A stretch of DNA of 64,000 nt from Liolophura sinensis. Its lineage: Eukaryota > Mollusca > Polyplacophora > Chitonida > Chitonidae. The notes under the pieces are model-generated. The model made no database searches. It was not told where the DNA came from and saw nothing but the letters and a program-made list of their open reading frames with translations. The stretch covers positions 3,853,501 through 3,917,500 of the forward strand of contig NC_088303.1 in assembly GCF_032854445.1 (NCBI RefSeq), in the 5' to 3' direction. Of the stretch, positions 47,331 to 57,750 are shown one piece after another; the stretch's first letter is position 1; each line of letters opens with the position of its first letter. The position numbers and the translations under genes were made by a program.

Positions 47331-49340
47331 AAGGTTGACCCCTTCTTGTTGGTTGTCCTGTCAATGGATATTGCTGTATCCTTTGACGTTGCCCTGTCCC
47401 TAGAGGCTGGCATCTACGCCCGGCTGCAGTTTGTCATGTCTCTGGAACTTGCTCTATCCCTAAAGGTTGTCCTATACCTACAGGTTGTCTCCAGGCAGGT
47501 TGTCCATTCCTGTATGTTTTTGTAATTTTCTCAACTGTATGCTGTTTACTTTTGTTCTCGTGTAAACTGATGGATACCTGGTCAAGTTTATCATTGGCTC
47601 CGAACAGACAATTCTTTTTATTTACCTATATCATTAGCTACAGTGCGTCTGTTTAGATCTACATAAACAGTAAAAATAATACCTTAAGTGAGGGAAATGG
47701 ACAAGAGGCCTTATCTCACCGGTTGTATATTACCATTTACCAATCGTCGCGATGTCATTGCTGCTGTGTTTTTTTTATTCTCAGTGTATTTATTTTTTTC
47801 TCACGATATTCTAAATTGATCATTTCTACAAAACTGTCAGCTGTGTGTTTTCCCATCATAATACTTTAACGAACGGACAGAAAGCGTACAGTAGATCATA
47901 CTCACCAACACCCTTACTGAGCTAACGTTATGACGGATTAAGACGGACTCGGGTTGTAAAGATCGGAGTGAAAACTGATATCTGCAAATATTCAGCCTGA
48001 TTGATCACCTTTGATGGTTTGATTCTGTAAATGTTTAATATCGCTTTTGGCAGCTTCTCTTGTATACGGTTTGCCCTCTTCTGAATTCCTGAGAGGAAGT
48101 AGTAAAGTTTGCTTTTACTCGCACATATCACATTGCAAACAGACATGACACTGAGAACACCAATCTCGGACGTCCATTGAACACATGATGGAGTGGTAGA
48201 ATTGAGATCGAAGCCGCGTATCTATAAAGTAAGCGTCAGGATTTCGGGGTGGAAGTGTGTTGGAACGTGGTAATGATTTTTAGTTTTCTTTTCAGTTGAA
48301 ATACGTTAAAGCACACAGGATCCTCACTCTCCATAAGCTAGCTACATGTACAGTTAGAGGGACACAGTTGAAGGAGACTTGATCACTATGTTTAAACAAC
48401 AAAACACACGGTTATATATCTAAACATCAGTAGTACAAGAATGCTGGACCTCCTCGATGGTATGTACACCGCAGATCAGATTACAGATTATCAGTATTAC
48501 TGATTCTCCTGGATCTTTCGTTGCCAATCACAAAGGACATTACCGATGGTCAAAGATGATTTCATAGAGAAAAGAATATGTTATTTTGACAATACGACTA
48601 AATAAGCCTAGAGAACGTCAGGGTGAGATTTCGTTCTTTTGAGCTATGCTTGGTGATTTATCTATATTTTAATATCTCCAAATTAGGGCTTTGGCGGTTT
48701 AATTACAGTACACAGTAGAAATTTAAACCCTCACGCCATTTCTGATTTTTTTTCGAATTTTGTTGTCTGTGGCCTTAAGTCAACGAAACTCTTAGTTATC
48801 TGGAGTTACTTCCGGTCTCTTCCCCACTTCCTGTGCTAGTAATGTCAACTTTTGCCCTTACCAACATTTACAATGAAAAGCAAAGTTTTTCAGGTCTATT
48901 ATCAGTGGTTCGAAACAACGTCCAAACAATGTATCATATAGGGATCAAATAGTTGTAGGATTCCAAAGAAAGTTGTCGACTTTCGCTTCTAGGAAAGATA
49001 TACCGCCAACAGCTGGGAGCATTGGCTCAACCCAATCAGGATCAAGGAAATACTTACGGTGTTTATGCTTTTACCAATGGTGTGGTGTGTTGTCGATGTA
49101 GGCTTTGTTTAACTCCTGGAGACGTTGTTATTAGCATTGATGACAAATAGTGGCAAAACAACTCTGAAAGTATGCTAAACCAGCCTAACGCGATCTGTAT
49201 ACATACAAACTAAACAATTTTACGGAGTCCTAGTGACATTGTTATAGCCATCTCCCGGCTTTTTTAGGGTATATTCACCCTCTATCGTGTATCGGGCGAG
49301 TTTTCATGTTGACTGACTTTGGTGTTAAAACAGCGCTCAT

Positions 49341-51300
49341 CACATGCTGTGAAGACTGAAAGACAAACGACACACAGAAGGTTTAATCATATGGAATTAT
49401 AAATTTTGTTAGATTTTCTTAAACACTATATGTGTATGATGATTGGTCAGTCTTAACTAAGGTTACGCACAGAGGCACACACCAAGAGCAGACCAGCATC
49501 ATGTCAGTAACCAAAAGTGCTTTTTCAGTACACGTTTGTTCCTCAGTGACTCAGCGTTACTGATCACCGCAATCGACTCCCATGACTTTTGATCACAAAG
49601 TGAGCATACACACACGTAACTAATGGTTCTGTCTTGACATTCTTTCAAGTAGCTGCAAGAAACTGAACGTGATAATTTCCCATCGGCTGGCAATAAATCA
49701 GTGACTCTGGTAAGTGACAATTCCTCTGACATTTGCATATAAATGCTCTTGTCGGCTGGACATCAGTCTAGGTTAATTACGTGGTATTTACTCTAGAGGG
49801 AGACACAATTCATCACAAGGACGAAGTATCAAGGGATAATGAAGGGATTGTGGTATAACACAGCCAGAGTTCAAGCGGGAAACTGTGGGTAATACGGCAA
49901 GGTTTCCCGCATTCCTACAGCTGCTGTATATCTACCTGAATTTCGTCCGGCGTAATTATGATGCATCTCCCTTGGTGCATTTGATACATGCGAAAATAAT
50001 CACCGACCACATTATAATCGACAGGGTTGTTTATGGACGAAAATGTGAGCCTAGCACTGAATCACTGGCCAGTAGTTTATAAACTAGCCTCAGTGATTGA
50101 GGGACAAATTTTGGATATCACTCAATGTCCTCGTTTTTCTCATTTCCTTATCGACCAGAGAGGATAGCTGTACAGGTTGTCTATCTGGACTGGAATGAAC
50201 TAGTGAACAACCGTGACAAACGGACACGCAGCAAACATGGTCGCGTGTTCGAATCCAGCTCACGCAGTTTGCATAACGTAACTATGGTAAATAGGTCAGT
50301 AATGTTTGCTTGTTCTGCTCGTTATTTCTTTATCAATGTAGAAGTCTGACATTTTATAAGGAATTTCTACATAGTGATTGGACGTCACTATGTTCATTCC
50401 CAGGGAAGTCTCTATTGCGCGGGACTTCTGCCCACAGTGTGGCAGACTGTGATATGACATGATTACCAGGCTCGTATCTCCGCCATAGCGGGTTCCACAC
50501 CTGCTTTTCCTGTGCCAGTCTGGCCAACATGCTGAATAGTGTTACCCTAAATTACAGTGATGCTTCATGAAAATAAATTGCAGAGGAAATTAGTTGGAGA
50601 AATCAAATTGTCGTTAGAGGTTTCGATGGATCGATGATAGATCGAATCTGAAGCCGAATTCCAGAACAATGTTTATGCGTTGACTGGAACTTTACCTCCC
50701 GCCAGCATTTTACCTGTAACAGATGACAGGAGGGTTGATTATCGTTACCCTGCTAGCGTGACATTGACTATTGACAATCTTTTCACAAGGTGAAACTTGC
50801 GGAGGAGATTTTTCCGCGTTTTGATATTGATATTATGGCATGATATACAATATGAACGACTAAAATGGATTGCTGAAGAGTAGATATGGTTTTAAGAATG
50901 ATATGGATGTATATGCAGTTAGGAATACGTTTATTCCATAAACATTTGAAGAAAATGAGTGAAACAATCAACATATAGTCAGAAGCTATCGACTGATCAG
51001 TGCTGGTTCGAATGTAAAGTTGAATTCGCGGAGAATTTGGACTCACTCCAGAAGTTTCGACACCACAGCTAACATGAAGGTCAATTATGGCTCCCCATCC
51101 GAGCGTTATAATGATCGTTGACATTTTTGACAATTTGAACCCTGTGGACAAGAATTCGCTGTCGTAGTTTTTATATTGATTTTCCAGAATAGTTAACATA
51201 GTCAGTCGACATGACATCCAATATTGATGACGATGAAGGGATTGCTGCAGAGCAACCATTTTACGAATCATTTTAATGTTCATTTTCTGTTCAAACAATA
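49341..51300. repeat. Diverged module copy C
   Basis: After B2 the sequence continues as an older relative of the units. 49380-49550 matches the end of A1/A2 with many substitutions, 49554-50060 is block M, and 50480-51260 matches about 28590-29010 (ACATGACATCCAATATTGAT against ACATGACATCCATTATTAAC). There is no retroelement between the first two parts. The 171-codon minus frame at 50783-51298 has no conserved protein relation to the matching stretch in B1 and is not called. Confidence 0.65.
49554..50060 (+). promoter_or_regulatory. Octamer/TATA block M, copy C
   Basis: ATTTGCATATAAATGC (49731-49746) is followed 27 bp after the TATA start by TCAGTC with its A at 49765, a canonical initiator at a workable spacing. 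The GGACGAAAATGTGAG donor-like site is also kept. This diverged copy is the best single candidate for a real core promoter among the five. Confidence 0.4.
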
Positions 51301-51344
51301 TTGTTTTGTTCGGGATGTTTGAGTATTTGTAACTGGCATGCCAT

Positions 51345-51590
51345 AACAGCCGCTAGATAGCTAGAGCTTTCACGCTGAAGTCCAGAGATCTGGGATCAAA
51401 CCCGGGTCGTGTCATACTGAAGACAAAGACCCGACCCGGTGTCAGTGGCAACAGCGCTTTGGCAGGATGGACTCGCCTTGCCGCAAGAGGACACAGTATA
51501 TGTACACACACCAAATGACTTGTCGTCGTCATATGACTGATAAATGCTAAGTACATGTACGACGTAAAATCCAAAACATAAATACATAAC
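51345..51590 (+). repeat. Diverged CACT-superfamily SINE
   Basis: It contains GATAGCTAGAGCTTTCACGC (head), GATCTGGGATCAAACCCGGG (B-box), GACCCGGTGTCAGTGGCAAC and GTCGTCATATGACTGATAAA with an ACGACGTAAAATCC end. The middle differs from the 57403 copy. Confidence 0.6.
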
Positions 51591-52309
51591 AATAAACACT
51601 ACATGATGGTAGAAACCACTACATGGAATGCAAAAAAAGCATTCGCCGAGCTTCGTGAAACGAATAATAGTGTATGCTGAACGAATGAATATAACAATCT
51701 TAATACATTCATGCCCGATAACTTCGGATAACATCGGATTAATGTGACCCTCGCAATGTATTTGTGCTGTTAAAGAGCCTGGAACAATTTAGACAAGTAT
51801 TCCAACGTACATACAACATAGTATTAGTATGCATGGGGCGACATTTGAACATGTTGTACAGCCTGATTGAAACAGCCTGATAGAAGATCCCTTGAACGTT
51901 TCATTCTGTAAAAGCAGAGGTTTCTTCAGCATAGCTTGATTAACGTCGCATGATTTGTGGGCCAATCTTCATTGGCAACACAAATATTTGCGGAAAAACG
52001 CAACAGCAGGTCCCGGTTTCACGAGACGTCCCAATTTTTTTTGCTTTTCCCCGGCAACATTTTTCTCATATTTAGGTAGAGTTCGACGTGAGTGTTTTTT
52101 GGGAAACATTTCACGTTGGACTTCATGTTGAAAGTTTTGCTAAATCGGGCCCAGCATTTAAAAAGGGCCAATGTATAATATCCTAATTTAAATGCGTTTA
52201 CAGGGCATAAAAGAAATAATGAAAATAGATTTGGAACCGTTTCACGTGGCGCTTTCAAATTGCACTGGCTTGGGCTCATCATTTATGCTCTCTTTAATTA
52301 CCGCCGCCA

Positions 52310-52560
52310 TCTTCCTTGACTTTTGACGATGCAGAGGGATTGCGATGTAGAGTGATTGCGATGCAGAGGTACACTAATGGTTCTATCATGACATGGTATC
52401 AAATAGCCAGGTTTAATTAGTTGTGATGGATTTCTACAAGAAAGAGATGAATCCGTGGTTCTGGTAAGTCCGATTGCCCGTGACATTTGCATTTAAATGC
52501 TGTTGCCTGCAGGACTGTACTCTGGTTGTTGAAGAGATTGTATCGTATCACGGCAACAGA
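52310..52560 (+). promoter_or_regulatory. Octamer/TATA block M, diverged copy D
   Basis: The core reads ATTTGCATTTAAATGC (52485-52500), so the octamer is intact and the TATA is altered to TTTAAAT. The flanks are closer to the 56.7 kb copy (TTTAATTAGTTGTG shared) than to A, B or C. Confidence 0.3.
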
Positions 52561-53037
52561 TGAACCTGGAATTGCAAGTAGCTCGATGAGATCTTCTGCG
52601 AACTTGGAAGTAACATTGCCGTATATCTAGCTAGTGTAGGTACACTACACACATGCACATGTGGATTAATGCCCAGGGAATGAGCCATAAACACAAAGTG
52701 TACGAATCCAATTCGATCCAAAGCAAAGCCATGGACACCGATGAAAGTCTTTATTTATTCCTTTCTATTGCATGAATAAAATGGTGAAAAAAGGCATGGG
52801 ATGTAGTACTTGAGCTTTAAGTACGTCTGATAAAATCACTTTTTTGCTTAATGGTTGTATAAGTTTCAAACATTAAGGATTTGTATGAACAGTTAGATTA
52901 AAGCCCCAACTGTAAATTGGCAAGAGGTCTTATTTCACTGGTTACGACCAAGTCGCCACTTGTCGGGTTTTATCCTCTATGCTGTAGTTTGTTGTCTATG
53001 ATATGAGTGAACGCATATCTATGTTTGTTTGCTTTAG

Positions 53038-53178
53038 AAGAAAAGATTATCACTGCGTTTGAAATTATGTATGTTCATCAGACACAGCTATTAACGGATG
53101 TCAAAGTCAGGAACACAACGGAAATGCACCAGTTTCAGGAACCGTTGCATCTTGATCTGTATCACGTTTTCAATGAAG
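53038..53178 (+). CDS. Putative internal exon of an unrecognised gene (exon X)
   Basis: A strong pyrimidine tract and acceptor (TATGTTTGTTTGCTTTAG) precede an open stretch that ends at AATGAAG|GTATTT. Read with two leading bases completing a split codon, it gives 46 codons: EKIITAFEIMYVHQTQLLTD, then VKVRNTTEMHQFQEPLHL, then DLYHVFNE. The amino acid composition looks like a real protein (few Cys, balanced charge) and stops occur only outside the splice sites. I do not recognise the family, and no start codon or upstream exon was found between 52.5 and 53.0 kb. It could be a pseudogene fragment or chance. Confidence 0.35.
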
Positions 53179-53576
53179 GTATTTAGTTTTATTCCCTTCT
53201 GAAAAGTGTTCTTGTGTTCATCTTACTTTCTCAAAGAATAACGTCTATCTTCTTATTATACACTTTAGTTTTTCTGGAATTGACAGATGAAAATAATTAA
53301 GAAAATAAATTTAAAAAAACGTATCTGAACAGTTGTTGGAAACGGTATCGTTTTGTCAGTTTAAAGCTTTGACATTTTTACACAACGGCATTGTCTCTTT
53401 ATGACATTGTATGACTCAGTGGATGAAACCAATAAAATTAATCTTTAAATACATTTAACAGTCACATCATGTTTTATTGTATAATTTCGAATCAATTTCC
53501 GTTTTGCTCACGAACTAATGCGGATAATCATAATTTACGTCAGTTACAACAACCGAAAGTTTTATTTTTCTTGAAG

Positions 53577-53626
53577 GTGTAGAGCATGCTGTAGCGTTGA
53601 ACATCCACACTACACTCTTTGTCAGG
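53577..53626 (+). CDS. Putative small exon of the same gene (exon Y)
   Basis: The acceptor TTTTATTTTTCTTGAAG leads to VEHAVALNIHTTLFVR with a donor at AGG|GTGGTA. With this weak donor, phases connect exon X (phase 1) to exon Z (phase 0). The better-looking donor at CAG|GTTGGC would put a stop into exon Z, so this exon is the least certain of the three. Confidence 0.22.
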
Positions 53627-53853
53627 GTGGTAGTCAGCCTTTACAGGTTGGCTTGGGTGACTCATTATTGAAACGGACTGAGAATTGATATTCTCCAATC
53701 ATGCACCAGATTCATCACCCGTGAGCGAGTGATTTTATAAATGATAAATTATTATACAGTTTTCTGCAACTTTCGTTTCTGTTTAGGATTTCAAGCTTCT
53801 GCTCTGCTGAGATACTGACTGAGTAGTGTCAATGTTATTGTTTCCGCTCTCAG

Positions 53854-53961
53854 ATAGATTTCAACCATTCAGAATGCTACGACTATGTCCCACAAGAAAA
53901 TTCAGAAGACATAACTGAATGGCTCGCAGAAAAGCTAGAAGATGGATTACAACCTCCATAA
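53854..53961 (+). CDS. Putative terminal exon of the same gene (exon Z)
   Basis: A good acceptor (TTGTTTCCGCTCTCAG) is followed by IDFNHSECYDYVPQENSEDI, then TEWLAEKLEDGLQPP and a TAA stop. The acidic, amphipathic C-terminus reads like protein. An ATTAAA lies about 30 bp past the stop and may be a poly(A) signal. The family is not recognised. Confidence 0.33.
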   Translation: MDFNHSECYDYVPQENSEDITEWLAEKLEDGLQPP

Positions 53962-54114
53962 ATTATATCCATAAACTTATCTTCTGTAGATTAAAGCATC
54001 ACTGCTGACGTTGTTTGTTTTGTTTTGTTTTTTTGTTTTTTATTTTAACGCACGGTAGCTGAAAAACGCTCCAAAGCAAAGAAGCATCCGAGGTCGGTGA
54101 AGATCCAGGTCTAG

Positions 54115-54720
54115 TGCCCTCAGTGGTCGAGCTGCTGACATCAGCGGTTGAAGGTTAGTGACCTCAGTGGTCAAGAGCTAGTAGCCTAACCTCATCGGTC
54201 GAGGGCTTGTGACCTCAGCGATCGAAGACTAGTGACCTCAGTGATCTCAGTGATCTAGTGACTAGTGATCGAAGAGTTACTAGCCTAAGCTGTCAAGGGC
54301 TGGTGATCTCAATGGTCGAGGGCTAGTGATCTCAGTTGTCAAGAGCTAGTGACCTAAGCGGCCGAGGGGTGTTGATCTCAGTGATAGAGGGCTAGTGACC
54401 TCAAGAGATAGTGAGTTATTTGGTCAAAGATCAGTGATTTAAGTTGTGCTAATAACTTCAATGATCAAGGGCTAGTCCTCTCCGTGTTTGAGGGCTAGTC
54501 GCCTGAAATGCCAAAAGCTACTGACCTAAGTGGTGTAGGGCTTGTGGCTTAAGTTTTATAGGGCTAGTGGTCTAAGTGATCGGGGTCTAGTGACCTCAAA
54601 GGTCGAGGGCTAGTGACCTGAGTTGTCAAGGGCATGTGGTCTAAGTCGTCTAAGGTGGAGGTGTGGTGGCCTAACCGGTCGTTGGCTAGAGACCTCAGTG
54701 GTTGAAGGCTAGCGGTTCTG
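54115..54720 (+). repeat. Degenerate 23-bp tandem repeat
   Basis: The motif is CTAGTGACCTCAGTGGTCGAGGG, with spacing drifting by a few bases and many substitutions (GGCTAGTGATCTCAGTTGTC, GGGCTAGTGACCTGAGTTGT). About 25 units are traceable. Its degeneracy indicates an old array without recent homogenisation. Confidence 0.8.
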
Positions 54721-56650
54721 AGCCAAACCATTCCACAGCGCTCAAGAGTGACATGCCTCAAGGTCAAAACAGACATTCTTATGTAGGCCGTCAACAAAAA
54801 TGGATTTTCTTGGTCAACAGTCACAAGGTCAATTTCCAAAACAATGTTTAACACAACCACCACAAAAAAAAATCAAAAAGTACATGAATACAATGTAGGC
54901 GGACTTCATGTAAGGAGGAACAGAAATGTTTTCTTCTATGTTTTTCTTGAAATTCTCCAACTATAATAAACACGATTCTGTCACTGCTCTCCTCTCCGAT
55001 CGTAGGTGTGAAGGTCTGATAGAAATCAATGGATGGTGGGGGGTTCACCTGGTTTTCTCTCACCGTTATGATGAACTGCATTATGCCAGCGTCATCATTA
55101 AGTAATAATGGGACTGTGAAACAAAACATCCCAACAGATCTTCCCATCCCATCAGGGCTATAGCAATACTGACATGGCTCATTGCTTCACAACTGGCGTC
55201 GTGTGTTACAGCCCAAGTTGGACTTCTTCCATTGATGAGTATATACAGGCTTAATCATTACAGCTCGAAGATCTGACGGGTAGACTAGTCAGCAGACTCC
55301 ACATAGGAGACTGAGACAGTTATCATTTGGGTAATGATATTTCACCGCTTGAAATTTAAAATAATACATTAAATTAATTACATAAGAAATTTTAAAAACA
55401 GTCTGTAAAGGCTAACATGCACATATGGCGGCAGTATCAAGGGGAGTCCGTGGCCTAGTAGTTAGCGCACGTGATGAACTGTAGATAATTTGCCCCGGCG
55501 TACAGAGTATCACCTGTTGACGGCTAAGTCAGTCACCTTCATTACGCACAGGGCTGGTGATATCGCAAAACCAGGGGCCCGGATGTCAACGATTTTTACA
55601 TTGTATCAGAACGTAATTATCAGACGTAATAGATCTGCCGCGAGAGCACCTGATCTCAGTGCTTCACTCTGGCTTGAACGTCTATATGAACTACAACAGC
55701 GAGGTTGAGCTGATCCACGTGTATATGTATAAGAACTCTCGATGGAGTGGCGTTGGATAAAATGCCAAATGAAACTAGCAATTTTTTTTATTTCTTTCCA
55801 ATTCTCACCACAATTTCGACATCGCAAATTATAGGCTGGGCAATTATTTGCCCTACAAGCAAGCTTTGTCTTTGGCAATTTTTTTTAGTCAGTCTGAAAA
55901 CATTCCTTAGACATACATCGACAGGACACGCACTATCACCGATAATCAAGGTTCTTCTCTCAACATTATGTGGTGACATCAGGAAACATCTGATAGTAGA
56001 TGGAGCACCAACCGGGCTTTCTTAACTGAAAAGAAAAGGAAAGAGAACTTTAGACTAAATGCACTTTTACATCTCTAGAGTTAGCCACATAGTTTAAAAA
56101 CATACCTTTTTATTTTGGGATCCCATGCAGTTAAAATCACGAACATAGTGAAAACTAAAAGCGCCGTCATGTTATCAATTTTAACCAATCAAATACGAGT
56201 TATTTCTATAATCCGCGAACACAATTGCGTCTCTTATCATTGTATTGGGTTTAGTCAGATCAGATTGGGGTAGGAGTGACGCGACAACGTGTCTCCCGTT
56301 TCTCCAACATGACCTGCCCAAAAACTCCACATTTAGCTACCAAGCACCTCAGAACCAAACGACTGTGGTCAATTAGGTCTGCTTTCACCCCTCTTCATAT
56401 GCCTGTCAACAAAGTTTAACTTCCGTGTAGATGTTGGGCATCACTAGCTTGATTAAATGAATATGACCCCTTTTACGAAATAACTACGGTTATGTCAGTC
56501 TGTTTAAGCCAAAGCCATACCGGCGAGGGGTCTACTTCACATCTATGACAGCCACCAGGAGTGTCAAGATTGGGCATATTCTAAGCAGAAGAGATTAACT
56601 TGCTTGGAGACAAAATAAAGTATTCTCGTGTCAGTGAGTCCAGCTTAATT
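54721..56650. other. Intergenic, no gene that I can support
   Basis: A minus-strand open frame (54848 to about 55185) reads plausibly over part of its length (GMFCFTVPLLLNDDAGIM, FYQTFTPTIGEESSDRIVF) with a pyrimidine-rich TTTTGTTTCACAG inside it, but no homology or exon chain supports it. A minus-strand stretch at 55788-55979 (LIIGDSACPVD) faintly recalls DDE transposases. A tRNA-like SINE head (GTCCGTGGCCTAGTAGTTAG) is at about 55447. Confidence 0.4.
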
Positions 56651-56689
56651 TAAACGATGCCTTGTTTACCACCTGTCCTCATCTCTCTC

Positions 56690-57090
56690 GGTGTGAGAGT
56701 GAGACCTAATGGTTCTGTCTTGGCACGGCCTCAAGTAGCCACAGATTTAATTAGTTGTGTTGGGTTTCTACAAGGCAGTGAACGTGATAATTTTCCATCG
56801 GCTGGCGATAAATCCGTGGTTGTGGCAAGTCAGAATTCCTCTGACATTTGCATATAAATGCACTTGTCGGCTGCTCATCATTTTGGGTTAATCACGTGCT
56901 AGTTAACCCTCGAGAGAGACGCGATTCATCACAAGGATAAATTATCAAAGGATAATGAAGAGATTAGTTTATATAACGACAAGATATCAACTTGGCCACT
57001 GTGGGCTAGGTCTTCTGCAATCCTTCGTAATGACTCCATATATCTAACTGTATTTCCTCTCACGTCATTATGGCGTATCTTTCTAAACAT
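56690..57090 (+). promoter_or_regulatory. Octamer/TATA block M, copy E
   Basis: ATTTGCATATAAATGC (56846-56861) is perfectly kept. TCATTT follows at initiator distance, and AAGGATAATGAAGAGATT downstream matches the other copies. The flanks are clearly diverged from A and B, so the preserved core stands out. Confidence 0.4.
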
Positions 57091-57134
57091 TTACTGTACT
57101 CCGTCCGTTATTTCGAACAGGGTTATTACAACAC

Positions 57135-57185
57135 GTTATTTATTTATTTATTTGCTGTTTACCACCATACTCTAGAGCTGGGCGT
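57135..57185 (-). repeat. SINE tail remnant
   Basis: TTATTTATTTATTTGCTGTT, then ACCACCATACTCTAGAG is a degenerate tail of the common SINE family. Confidence 0.4.
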
Positions 57186-57402
57186 AAACCTTCGGCATTT
57201 GGTAAGTTATTGGCGGACATGTATAACGCTATACCCCTTTGGCCCTAGATTATACGCTATAAATAATACAATTTCTCGGTATCAATTAATAAATTATTTT
57301 TCTTACTTCTTAATTCTCATTTCCATATTGACCTGTGCCAAAAATAGATGCACAGATTTAACTCAACTGGAGTACAATGTCTGTTTATTTTTCTAGATAT
57401 GT

Positions 57403-57740
57403 GTCTGCTTCGGGACTGGTAGATCCAGGATCAATCCTTGGTCGAGTCACACCTAAGACTTTAAAAGAGGAAGTTGTGACTTCCTCGCTTGGCGTTCAGC
57501 ATGAAGCGGGTAGTGCAACGACTGGTTGACCCGTATCAGTATAATGGCTCGGGTGGGGCGGCTTACTTGCCTTTAAGAAGTCGTTTCAGTGAAACAGCAC
57601 TAAATAAAAGAGCGGTGGAAATCCGTCCTGCAACAAGGAGGCACATTACACTTACATGCACCCTAAGGATTCCTTCGTCGTCATATGACTGAAAAATTGT
57701 TGAGTACGACGTTAAACCCCAAGCACTCACTCACTCACTC
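57403..57740 (+). repeat. Young CACT-tail SINE with target-site duplication
   Basis: The element is nearly identical over its length to 27406-27750 and lies between CTAGATATGT at 57393-57402 and 57741-57750. It starts GTCTGCTTCGGGACTGG and ends CACTCACTCACTC. Confidence 0.93.
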
Positions 57741-57750
57741 CTAGATATGT

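Larger units (their letters stand above)
36919..49340. repeat. Tandem segmental duplication, unit B (submodules B1 and B2)
   Basis: It is collinear with unit A from TATAGCCACAGAGAGATCTC onward. Offsets of B from A shift from about 13.32 kb to 13.60, 13.03, 12.28 and 13.91 kb along the unit. The shifts are explained by a segment of about 330 bp (37513-37855) missing from A1, the SINE present only in A1, the longer 47-bp array in A1 and the 1.6 kb missing from A2. B2 loses close similarity to A2 near 49.26-49.34 kb. Confidence 0.85.

Noticed and set aside
46955-47525. Three overlapping plus-strand frames of 119-180 codons with 12-residue repeats
   Set aside because: All three frames are open because the unit is 36 bp; this is a property of the minisatellite, not of a gene.
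50783-51298. 171-codon minus-strand frame in copy C
   Set aside because: The homologous DNA in A1 and B1 reads a different, shorter frame with stops and indels, so the protein is not conserved.
54848-55185. Minus-strand frame that reads protein-like (FYQTFTPTIGEESSDRIVF)
   Set aside because: There is no homology, and the inner acceptor and donor options give conflicting frames; the last third has an AT-driven composition.
55788-55979. Minus-strand stretch with LIIGDSACPVD, reminiscent of PIF/Harbinger-type DDE transposases
   Set aside because: Only a GDS-x-x-P word agrees; the following signature with the catalytic Glu region is not found in frame, so it is too weak to call.
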